Of a stretch of DNA of 64,000 nucleotides, positions 54,566-64,000 are shown in pieces. A program made the position numbers and the translations under genes. The first letter of the stretch is position 1, and the number at the start of each line of letters is the position of its first letter. The notes under the pieces were generated by a model. It was given only the letters and a program-made list of their open reading frames with translations, had not been told where the DNA came from and did no database searches. Where the stretch lies: NCBI GenBank assembly GCA_026929865.2, contig CM049406.2:23811501-23875500 (forward strand). Reading direction: 5' to 3'. Source of the DNA: Hyperoplus lanceolatus (Eukaryota; Chordata; Actinopteri; Uranoscopiformes; Ammodytidae).

Positions 54566-56834
54566 ATCAGAAATCACATACCCCAGCTTTAATCTTTGAT
54601 ACTTTAAAGTAGCTGTAACAGTAATTGAAAATGTATCAAATGACAATGTTATAACAATGTTAGACACTGTTAGACACTGGATGATGGTAAGCATAGTTGA
54701 GCGTTTAGCAGCCAAAGAGACAGATTTTTTCCATCAGGTGACCAGAAAACACCTCAAATGACAGCTAATGTTGCTAAATATCTGTTTGCTTATTTACAGA
54801 CCACTTTACTTTATACTACTACTTATACTTTATTACTTTATAACCTAAGCGATGATATGTCGGTGTTATGTTCACGAATTGTTTCCCCTGCCCCCAAGTG
54901 GCAAACATCTGCCCATGTATAGGGCTAAGAAAATGAAACGATGTGAAGATATGGGCATGATAAATACCATGATGATATTACCTCACAGTCTGGGGTAATT
55001 TGAGGTCGACCTGCTAATCAAATGTCTAATAGAAAATGTCACAGGAAGACAGTCTTGCACTGGTTGAATTTAGCCTGGATGGGGGAGCGCATTAGTAGCA
55101 GCCTCTGCAGCAATCTGCTCATCCCTGCGTGATCCATTTCTGTGCTTGAGTAGAACCTGAAGTGGAGGATGCTGCTGCTGCCTGACTGGAATCATTTTGC
55201 AGATTGTGTAGGGTGAGGAGGATATGTACTCCGTTTAAAGTGTGGACATTTAGCTGGAATGACTGCCAAACCAAACTGTGACACGCCAGAGCTCCGAACT
55301 GGCAGTTTAAGACGACTGACACCCAAAAAAAATGTCTGACACCAATTACTCCAAGTGGTGAAGCTGTTGGATGGTGAAGCAGACACGATACCTGGACACT
55401 TGTCGAGAAAAATCACATATGATGAGTTGGTGGAAAACAAGCGTTTTAAGTTTTTTCTTCTTAGCTACTGGCTACATGTGTTAATAATAGATGTAGAATA
55501 AGCGACATGTGGTGGTGGACACAACATCTAGACATCTGTATGCATGAGACTCAGAAATGCAGCATGACCGGAAAATTAATTTCAGCACTTGCTATGAACA
55601 CATTTGCATTCAGTGAGTGAACCCCTGGATGATCTGACAAACCCCCTGATGGCCTACAAGCTTGCACAGGGCACTTCCCCTCTGACCCGCTGTGGCTCTG
55701 AAAGTGAAAAGAAAAGTGTGAGAGTGAAACCATCCCCCCCCCCAAGCTATTAGGGGGGAGGTCATCCATTTATGAAACAACCAGCGTTGAGCTCATAGTT
55801 AAAACCACAAACATGTTTAAAAGACTTGCGAGACAGAGGCGGAAGCAGCAGAGGGAACACTGTCGTCTCTCACTCTCCGCTTTCTCTTATCTAATTTGTC
55901 TCAGTCCTGTTTGATCGTGTCCCTGCTTCGTCTCAGCTGATGAAAAACAATCGTCTGTATTCATTTTTCTGCCTCCACCAATACTCCCTCTTCCTCTCAA
56001 CACAAGCCGCCTTCCTGTGGGAGCCAAGTTGGCGGCGCTCTAGGCTTATTGGTTAGGGATGTGAACACAGAAAAAAAATTAGCAAACAAGCCAGAGCCAG
56101 TAATTGTTGAATTGCAGCAAAATGGACCCCATGTGAGCCAGTTAAATACACTCCGAAAATCAACACAGCTTAGCCAGACCCCAAGTTTATCTACAGTAAA
56201 TTCTAATAGTATGCTCAGTAATGGGGAAAAAAAACACTGTAGAAATGCCATTTCAAATAGACCCCGATGTAATCCCCCGGCCCAGTGGGGTCCGTTTAAT
56301 CAATGCTACAGACATGAGCATAGAGGAGGAACAGTCTGCAAATGGAAGTGGAGTTCTGAGTCAGCTCACAGGAGATTAAAAAGTAGAGGTGGATGAATAA
56401 TGGAGGAGGAGAATGGTGGGAAATTGCAGAATGTGGCGAATCATCAATAACGCCTCCTGTGAATAATTCCGGCAAAAAGAAAAAAGACTTCTGCCGAAAC
56501 TGTCTGTCCCCCACTGAAAATGGAATTGTTCTTAATTAGTTTTTTGCTGTGTATTGCCTCACTCTACCTCTCTCTCGGCTGAGCAGTCTTTATTTCACAA
56601 AGTAAGCCCTCTCTCATTAGATTATACAGTACCTGCAATCCTGATATCTCCTGCTGAAATCCTCCATTATGCAAACGGATCATAAAAACCAGTGACAGTC
56701 CTCTCCACTGATTAGCCCTGAAGTTTTTTTGGGAGGGAGTGCAGTTTTGGTGTTTGGTGGAGCTTTGCGCCCCCAACCCGAGCTGGAGCTGAGGCTGACA
56801 CTGACAGCTTCATGAGAGCAGTCGATTCAGAAGT

Positions 56835-56885
<51 letters not shown>

Positions 56886-57540
56886 GACAAACATGTCAAG
56901 CTTCCCCCAAACTAACACCAATTCATATTTAATCAATCAGCGGGCACACAGAACAACACTCTGACAGCAGCTTGTGAAAAGCCCAGCAGTGTTCATGCCC
57001 CCGAGGCACCAGCTAACAGGCAGCTCCTTGTCTAAAACAGGATCATGTATCATTACGTCTCCAATCAATGAACCAAAATGCCACTCCGGCACTATTTCAT
57101 GTTGTGATTCAGCAGTGCTCATCATGAGGACTGTGTGAGCTTTTTTATTTGGGCCTTGTTAGCAAACAGGGAACTCATGGTTGGACAATGACAGATACTC
57201 AGATACGTGGGCAAAAGTCTTTCGCTGATTGTTTTCCCCCTCATTATCGGTCGGTGTTGTCCCCCCATTAATTTGGACTCCCGGTGTTTTGTTGACAGAT
57301 CATTTTCTGGTTTTGGTAACACTTTAACTACTCTTTTTTGTGTAGGCTACCTTATTGTAAAGTGTTATCCTGGTTTCCCCTCACTCTAACGAAGATACGT
57401 AATCTCTTGTTTTGAAAAGAGTGAATGCTGTTGGGGCTTTTGCCAGTAGCTTTGCCATGTAATTTAGGCTACAAGCTTAAGCCACTATGTCATTGTGACA
57501 TAAGCTATAGAGAGGCTTACAGTAAGCCTATTAATCAAAT
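54566..57540. other. Intergenic DNA, no gene recognised
   Basis: Short frames only. 55990-57130 is free of recognised repeats except the (CT)n tract, and could hold conserved regulatory DNA; this is a guess from texture. Confidence 0.45.
56839..56882. repeat. (CT)n microsatellite
   Basis: About twenty-two CT units. Confidence 0.95.
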
Positions 57541-57546
57541 GTTTTA

Positions 57547-57866
57547 TTAAAGGAGCACTATATGTTACTTTGGGTGTGTCAGAGATGTGAACATTTTCTA
57601 AGGCACATTCTCCTAACAAAATGAACAAGCTTTCCTCACAGGAAAATTGGATCCCTGGAACACTGTTTGAAGTTAGAAAGCTTCCTAAAAAGGTACTGTT
57701 TCACTGTTGTTGTTTACAGCAGGACCCACAGTTTTGTGTAGAAACACATTCCAGTCTTATGTTTGATGAGATAATTATTTAATGCTAAGGATGACATATA
57801 CAGTAGAGAGCTCTGCAAATGAAAACAAATCCTCATCCCCTGAAACGGCATAGTGCACCTATAAAA
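57547..57866. mobile_element. Probable TTAA MITE
   Basis: TTAAAGGAGCACTATATG at 57546 pairs imperfectly with GGCATAGTGCACCTATAA near 57866. The right TTAA is not intact (TATAA). About 320 bp, non-coding. Confidence 0.5.
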
Positions 57867-57919
57867 TTGATAGTTCAACATTTCAAGAAATACGCTTATT
57901 TGTGTTTTTTTTCGAGTTA

Positions 57920-58658
57920 TGCTGGGCTTACACCAGAGGACTTTTAAAAGACTTTTAAAAGACTGAAGACTGAAACCCTCTTACATCTGAAGACAATCAA
58001 CTCACACCTGAAGACAACTAGTCATTAGTTTTCAGTCACAGAGTGAGATTTTGAAAAGACAGGGGTCTCGTATTGCAAGACAACAACTAGATTCCCTTTG
58101 AGATTAATATTATTTCCGCAAACGCGATAGTGATTATTTAATTAAAAAAAGGTTAATTCAATATTCCGAGCGGGGTACTTCCTTTAGTTATTTGACCAGC
58201 TTTATTTGCTGATCTCGTCCCCCAATAACTTTAACTCCTAACCCTGTATTTGACGGTAAAGTGTTAAGGTTGCGCGGCTGTCAGCCTGGTTCTCCCGCCG
58301 AGGCTTCAAGGCAAAAGTGTCCAAAATAAGTGACTGCACAGGCGGACACAGGTCGCGACTAATGCCGCTCCTCCTGCATCGTGCTTGGTTCATGCAAGAG
58401 TGGGACAGTGTTTACATAATTTCGCTTGAGCCAACCCCTTGACACTAACGATAATATCAAACATGTTTGACAATGTTGGAACGTCAAGACGGGAAGAAGA
58501 CTGGCTGAAATCGGGTCGGAAGACCACCATACACCAAACTACTGAGATTAGGTGCGTGCGCCTCAACTCCAGCACGACTTCTGTGATTTCAGTCCGACAT
58601 TGGAAGATTGTCTGCGACTGTCAAATCGCGTGAAAAGTCGTGTAGTGTAAACCCAGCA
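57920..58658. mobile_element. PIF/Harbinger-like MITE, copy B (739 bp), TTA target
   Basis: TTA at 57917-57919 and 58659-58661; ends TGCTGGGCTTACACC / GTGTAAACCCAGCA. It matches copy A at 43218-43956 in the same orientation over its full length. The TWA target trinucleotide in both copies fits PIF/Harbinger. Confidence 0.92.
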
Positions 58659-58661
58659 TTA

Positions 58662-59204
58662 GATGAAAAGATTGATACCATCCTCACATGTTTGAACAGG
58701 ACATATTAAGCCTGAGGCCAATCCCTACCAGAACCATTAAAGCAACGCAATTCATTTGTTATAGCTTGTCTATTTTATTCTTTCCAAATTGTGTAAAAAT
58801 CACTTTTTGTGATTTTAAGGCTATATGTGAGACCATTATTTGGTAAGCTAAGATAAGCTTACTGCTGGCTGTAGCTTCATTTACCATACAGACAAGATGG
58901 TTTGTATTAGCTAGAAAGCTTATCTCCCCAAATGTCAAATTATTCCTCAAAGCTGTAGGTTGTGTTCAATTGACTTGAGGCATGAATATCTTCTTCGACT
59001 GTGGTTCGGAGTCATTCCTGGAGCTTCTGATCAACTGATCTCCATCGGAACACTGAGTTTGCCCAGCTGTCATTGAAGTGTGTGAACAATCAAATATATA
59101 TGAAGAAGAAGACGAGAAATCCTTCGAAAACTATTGGTTTTCCCTTGTCCTTTGCAAACTTGAAGATCATACTCCGGATATTGTTTTAAATTATGCATGT
59201 ATGT
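58662..59204. other. Intergenic DNA, no gene recognised
   Basis: AT-rich DNA without frame or repeat of note. Confidence 0.45.
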
Positions 59205-59350
59205 AGGAAGGATCCCCCGGAAGGATTGCCACCTTGTTGTGGTCTGGGGGCTTGAGTGCCTCAATGACCCCAAGAGCTATACCGACAGGAGCATAGGCTC
59301 CTGGTAGGGTCACCCAAGTCGGTCAGGTCGAGGGATAGAGGTCTGACAAA

Positions 59351-60718
59351 GTGCAATCCACTGGTCCTCCAGGTTGGGGGTTGGGCACAGGGCTAACAAC
59401 CCAGTCCCGTAGAAAAAAATATATTGTTACGGAAACAGCAAAAAAGGAAAAAAACACTAATGTGTACAATGGGCCTCCAGAGTTATCGAAAGATAATAGA
59501 ATGAATGTTAGTAGTGAAAGCCGTAAGGAAGCTACTGACAAGAAGGTGGGTGCCCTCAACACAAAATGCAAGACCAGGATTGGATTCTGGAATGTGCGAA
59601 CCTTGTACCAAACAAGTAAACTCGCTCAAGTAACAGCAGAAATGAGAAATTACAACCTGCAGATTCTCGGAATAAGTGAGAGTAGGTGGACTGGAACAGG
59701 CAGACACAAAACCAACACAGGAGAGACTGTTCTGTACTCTGGAAGGGATGACAACCAACATCATGAAGGGGTAGCCATCATCCTTAAAAAAGGAATGGAG
59801 AAATGTCTGATGGAATGGAAACCTGTAAACAGCAGACTCATGAAAGCCAGATTTTGGGGGAAACACATTAACATCACAATCATCCAATGCTATGCACCAA
59901 CCAATGACAGTGATGAAATAACCAAGGACACATTCTATGATCAGCTTCAAGCAGAATTAGAAGAAACTCCACAACATGATATGAAGATAATAATGGGCGA
60001 TTTAAATGCAAAAGTAGGCAGCAATAACAAAAACTACAACAGGGCCATGGGGAGGGAGGGCTGCGGCATCATGAATGAAAATGGAGAGAGACTGTTAGAG
60101 TTATGTACCACTTACAACCTTGTCATCGGAGGTACCCTATTCCCACATTGCAACATCCACAAACTCACCTGGTGTTCCCCTAATGGAAGAGACAGGAACC
60201 AGATAGACCACCTAATGATCAACGACACCTGGAGACGATCACTCTTGGACGTTAGAGTCAGGAGAGGAGCTGATGTCGGCAGCGACCATCACCTAGTCAC
60301 AGCATTGCTTAAACTAAAATTAAGGAGAGCAGGGAAGAAGATAACAGGACAGCAACATTTTGACGTGGAGAAATTACATAACCCCAAAGTAAAGGCCACT
60401 TTCATACTACAGCTGAAAAACAGATTCCAAGCTCTGGCAGACTCAAGTGACAACACACAAATAGGACCTGATGATGCCAACATGAAATGGGAACAAATCA
60501 AAACCGCTTACTCCAATAGCAGTGAAGTCTGCCTGGGAATAAAACAAAGGAACAGAAAAGAGTGGATTACAGCAGACACCTGGAAAGTCATAGCAGATAG
60601 GAGAGCCCTTAAAAAGAAATTAATGGAAGCCAAGTCAGAAAGGATTAAAGATAAATACAAGCTACAATATAGGGAAACCGACAGAACAGTTAAGAGGATG
60701 GCAAGAGAAAACAATTGA
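59351..60718 (+). CDS. LINE endonuclease and RT N-terminal region
   Basis: 455 residues. An APE-type endonuclease starts near residue 75: RIGFWNVRTLYQTSK, LGISESRWTGTG, TIIQCYAPTND, IIMGDLNAKVGSN, RNQIDHLMIND and GADVGSDHHLVTALL, in the normal order. The catalytic SDHH is intact. The frame ends in a TGA after RMARENN; the same frame continues (YINGLADQAEEAANKGEQGK) to about 60850, so the stop is a mutation rather than the natural end. The first 75 residues show no domain. Confidence 0.85.
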   Translation: MQSTGPPGWGLGTGLTTQSRRKKYIVTETAKKEKNTNVYNGPPELSKDNRMNVSSESRKEATDKKVGALNTKCKTRIGFWNVRTLYQTSKLAQVTAEMRNYNLQILGISESRWTGTGRHKTNTGETVLYSGRDDNQHHEGVAIILKKGMEKCLMEWKPVNSRLMKARFWGKHINITIIQCYAPTNDSDEITKDTFYDQLQAELEETPQHDMKIIMGDLNAKVGSNNKNYNRAMGREGCGIMNENGERLLELCTTYNLVIGGTLFPHCNIHKLTWCSPNGRDRNQIDHLMINDTWRRSLLDVRVRRGADVGSDHHLVTALLKLKLRRAGKKITGQQHFDVEKLHNPKVKATFILQLKNRFQALADSSDNTQIGPDDANMKWEQIKTAYSNSSEVCLGIKQRNRKEWITADTWKVIADRRALKKKLMEAKSERIKDKYKLQYRETDRTVKRMARENN

Positions 60719-60830
60719 AATTATATAAACGGTCTTGCAGATCAGGCAGAAGAAGCAGCAAACAAGGGAGAGCAAGGTAAGGTCTACAAAATCACCAGAA
60801 TAGTCTGCGGTAGGTACCAAAAAACTACCG

Positions 60831-61730
60831 ATGCACCAATCACTGACAAACAAGGGGCGAACTCTTACATCAGAGGCAGAAGTAGACGCAAGGTGGGCCG
60901 AACACTTCAGCGAGGTCCTAAACAGACCCCCAACAACAGCAGAAGCAGAGATACAGGAACCTGAGACTCTCCTAGATGTTAACACTGCACCACCAGAAGA
61001 GAAAGAAATAGTTTCAGCCATCAAATCACTCAAAAATGGAAAAGCTCCCGGGCATGACAACCTGAATGCAGAACTATTCAAAGTACATCCAGAACTTTCT
61101 GCAAAACTGCTCAAACCACTCTTCATATCCATATGGGAGGGGAAAACAATACCAAACGACTGGTCAAAGGGTGTAATCGTAAAGATACCCAAGAAAGGTT
61201 CCCTAAAAAGCTGCGACAACTGGCGTGGAATTACCCTTTTGTCAATTCCAAGTAAAATACTATCAAAAGTCATCATACAAAGAATTTCAGATGCAATAGA
61301 CAAGCAGCTCAGAAGAGAACAAGCAGGGTTTCGGAAAGGAAGAAGGTGTGTCGAACACATTTTCACTCTGCGCAACATCATAGAGCAGTGCACAGAATGG
61401 CAAAGACAGTTGTATATCAATTTTGTAGACTTCGAGAAAGCATTTGACAGCATCCACAGGGACAGTTTATGGCGAATTCTACGTTTATATGGGATTCCAC
61501 AAGAAATCATCCTCGTCATAAAGGGTTTTTACACCAACTTCACATGCCAAGTAGGAAACAGCATCCACACGTTCGAAGTCAAGACTGGAGTGAGGCAAGG
61601 ATGCGTGATGTCCGCATTACTCTTCAATATCGTCATAGACTGGGTGATGCAAAGAACAACTGAAGATCAACCTAGGGGCATCAGATGGACACTATTTACA
61701 ACTCTTGAAGACCTAGACTTTGCAGACAAC
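60831..61730 (+). pseudogene. LINE reverse transcriptase, cut at the catalytic motif
   Basis: The frame holds RTLTSEAEVDARWAEHFSEV, IKSLKNGKAPGHDNLNAELF, PIPKKGSLKSCDNWRGITLL-type sequence, EQAGFRKGRRCVEHIFTLRN, YINFVDFEKAFDSIHRDSLW, TGVRQGCVMSALLFNIVIDW and LDFAD. The catalytic FADD is interrupted after FAD by the element at 61731. It belongs to the polyprotein begun at 59351, one frame away. Confidence 0.85.
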
Positions 61731-63134
61731 CAGAGGGGTATACTACGAAGCGAGATTAAGGGCTGAGCGAGGTCTGTTGAGTCTAAAGCCAGAGTTTTCA
61801 GTATCACGAAAGGTGGCTCTCTTTCTACCTGGCTAGATCACCGTGGTAACAGAGGCTGCACGGCTAACCTGCTCAGAGCAGTTTTTGTTTCAGAGTTTGA
61901 GCTTAAATTTGGCTCTTAGTGCGCTGCCCTTTAAGGAAACTACACATTTTGAAATCCCGCGGACCTGACTATATTGTCTGAGCGATATATTCTCACTGAG
62001 GAAACTCGTTTAATCAGTAAACTTATTGATCAGTAAGTTAATGAACGAAACAAAGACGTGACATAAGGCTTACAGCAGACTGAACTGTAACATCACGCTG
62101 GGGCTTTTTGCCACATGCATACATTTATTGATGCAGAAAATATTAAATAGTCTAGACTGTATGCAGCGCTTCTCTATACTCGCACCTCAAATGGTTTCAC
62201 CTGGCGATCTACACACACTGGCTCTTAATAAAGCGTTCTATAAAATCACAGTTTGCAACATTATTTCACTGTAGGCTTCTTTCTTTTCATCAGTAGCGAT
62301 TACAGTTGGGACGTGACAGGTGACAGCTGTCACAGTTCGGACATCGTTACAGACTCGCAGGTTAAGCTTCTCACTATAGATTCATATTTGTCCGAAAAAT
62401 ACAGACTGCAGGTTTTTTAATGTAGGCCTATTGGTATTTGTAAGATTCTAATAAAAGGCTAATAGTCTAAATCAAAATTGTATTCATTATGATGTGGTCC
62501 AAAACTAAAGTGATTTTCCATAGGCTATTCATTTGGGGACAGTGTCAGACTTAAATTACATTCTTAAGTGTGAGACTATAGCCGTAGTGCTATAAATATA
62601 TATCAAAGTAGCCTATATATATATATATTAGGCTAAATGGTGTAGTGTTTAAATCCGAGTTCAACGTTTCATTGTTTTATAATGTCACGTTACGCACTGC
62701 GAGAACGATCGGCAAGATAAATAAATAATTTCCATGCTGGCAGTATTCCACTCTCCTTGGCGTATTTGCAGTAAGAGTTTTTTTCGGCTCTCTGATTTCT
62801 GCTGTAATAATTCAGACTGACAAACTCTTCCTCTTGAATGAAGTTGGCGACACACTTTTGTTTTACTCAGCTGCTCACAATCAGTCCGTTTGTGTAAAGT
62901 TAGCGGCACAAGATCAGTCCATTTTGTGCGGATGCAGAGTCAAATGACGGGTCAAACGCCCCCTTTCATGGGGACGCGCACAGAGCCTGAAGCCGAAACC
63001 CTCGTTCAACATAAGAGGTTGACAACTTCCTTCGTGATACCGGTTAGCTCTGAGCGAGGGTTTGTGTTATGTTGAACCAGATCAAAAAAAGAGAGCCGGG
63101 CTCTGTTGAGTTTGTTTCGTAGTATACCCCTCTG
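61731..63134. mobile_element. TIR element inserted in LINE, CAGAGGGGTATACTACGAA ends
   Basis: The 19-bp terminus at 61731 is inverted at 63116-63134. Subterminal repeats (GAGCGAGG near 61766; AGCTCTGAGCGAGGG near 63045) also mirror each other. 1,404 bp, no transposase. No target duplication could be read; three bases or so of the LINE seem to be missing at the junction. Confidence 0.8.
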
Positions 63135-63490
63135 GCATTGGTTTCCCATACACACCAACATATGCAAGAAAAAACATCCCGTGTCAACAGATTTGCACAA
63201 CAAATAGGACTGAACATAAGCCTGAAGAAAACAGAGGTGATGACCTTAAACACACAAAACCCTCCACCTATACAAATAAATGGAATAAATATACCCACAA
63301 CAGAAGAGTTTTCATATCTGGGAAGCATTTTAAGATATGATGGAGGAACAGGCAATGACATCAAAAGCCGTCTCAATAAAGCAAGAAACACATTCAGAAT
63401 GATCAACAATGTGTGGAAGTCATTCACTTCTGGCTTGCTGAGGGGGAAGAGCTATTTACTGAGAGCAGCGGAGAACTCAGATTCACAGCA
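63135..63490 (+). pseudogene. LINE reverse transcriptase C-terminal part
   Basis: After the insert the frame continues ALVSHTHQHMQEKTSR, IGLNISLKKTEVMTLNTQ and EEFSYLGSILRYDGGTGND. It loses similarity near 63470, where the next LINE starts. Confidence 0.8.
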
Positions 63491-63516
63491 TTAAAAATCT
63501 CTGAAAATCTCTGGAG

Positions 63517-64000
63517 ATGTCCAAAAAAGGAAAAAACACTGATAAGGGAATGGAAGAAGACAAAGTTTTTGCGGAAGAAATGAAAAAACAGTTGGCAGAC
63601 TTGAAGAAAGGAATGTTGGCAGATTTGAAGAGAGAAATACAAAGTGAGAGGGAGACGGAGCGAGCATTGCGGAAGGCTGAGCTGGCTGGGATTGTTGACG
63701 AATTGATTGGGCGTTTTGATGTAAAAATCAAAGAGAAAGTTGATGCTGGTCTGAAGCCACTGATGATCGAATTGAAGGAACTTCAAGCCGTCAATGTGAA
63801 GAAAGATCAGCTCTTGAAAGAGCTTGGAGATAAAATTGATGAAGAACAACAAGCAAAAAACAGAGATGTGATACTAACTGGAATGGATATTAAACCAAGG
63901 AAAAAGAGGGCGATACAGGGAATGTAATGGTGGAAAAACAAGTGGCAATGTTTCTGAGAAGCAAAGCCATTAATCTGGATCTAGAGAACGTGGAGTCCTG
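63517..64000 (+). pseudogene. L1/Tx1-like LINE ORF1, runs off the window
   Basis: 63517-63927 encodes a long charged coiled coil (EEMKKQLADLKKGMLADLK; KREIQSERETERALRKAELA) followed by RDVILTGMDIKPR, the start of the RRM-like domain of L1-type ORF1 proteins. A frame change near 63905 moves the rest (VEKQVAMFLRSKAINLDLEN) to another frame, which is open to the window end. ORF2 would lie beyond 64000. Confidence 0.65.

Larger units (their letters stand above)
59205..63490 (+). mobile_element. RTE-like LINE, near complete, split by a TIR element
   Basis: 5' leader from about 59205 (GGATTGCCACCTTGTTGTGG), endonuclease frame 59351-60718, reverse transcriptase 60750-61730, a foreign insert 61731-63134, and the RT C-terminal part 63135-63490. 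The sequence is colinear with RTE-type LINEs. It is inactive: TGA at 60716, a frame change near 60850 and the insert. Confidence 0.85.

Noticed and set aside
59483..59950. 155-residue minus-strand frame
   Set aside because: Antisense of the LINE endonuclease.
60662..61519. 285-residue minus-strand frame
   Set aside because: Antisense of the LINE reverse transcriptase, whose plus-strand motifs are clear.

Overview
The window reads as repeat-rich teleost fish DNA. The only host protein-coding gene I can assemble with confidence is a three-exon class A GPCR on the minus strand (22584-27002). It is a neuromedin U receptor, closest in its motifs to NMUR1. The mobile elements around it are families typical of ray-finned fish: L2, Rex1-like and RTE-like LINEs, Ty3/gypsy LTR elements, Tc1, hAT, PIF/Harbinger and TTAA-targeting (Kolobok/piggyBac-type) transposons. 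The species cannot be fixed from the sequence. The palindromic word TAGGCCTA is strikingly frequent.

Layout. 1-4632: two tandem copies of a repeat carrying a broken Myb/SANT-like reading frame (PIF/Harbinger-like); the first copy is split by a 1,984-bp transposon with perfect 48-bp inverted ends. 4762-6416: a hAT-type element with an 8-bp target duplication. 8444-13860: the 5' part of a Ty3/gypsy element whose gag resembles the PNMA family; its pol is interrupted by a Rex1-like LINE tail and then cut by a minus-strand gypsy element (13861-17690). 18614-19023: a Tc1-type foldback. 19384-21195: a decayed Rex1-like LINE. 22584-27002: nmur1, both introns loaded with transposons. 27400-28133: a MITE split by a solo LTR. 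28945-32030: an L2 LINE split by a TTAA element. 33432-41209: hAT and TTAA MITEs, a second L2 fragment and microsatellites. 41214-46172: a transposon nest up to four levels deep. 47743-51396: a second, internally deleted copy of the PNMA-type gypsy element, with an intact integrase frame and a complete 3' LTR. 51397-57540: mostly unassigned intergenic DNA. 57547-58658: two MITEs. 59205-63490: an almost complete RTE-like LINE split by a TIR element. 63517-64000: the start of an L1/Tx1-like ORF1.

How the parts relate. The two PNMA-type gypsy copies are nearly identical where they overlap but differ in the LTR by a 617-bp block bounded by GT...AG. The short LTR looks like the exactly spliced version of the long one, which suggests an intron inside the LTR/5' leader of this retrotransposon. 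Many elements have readable target-site duplications, so the order of insertion can be reconstructed. No CRISPR array, rRNA or tRNA gene was seen. Boundaries marked approximate were placed by eye.
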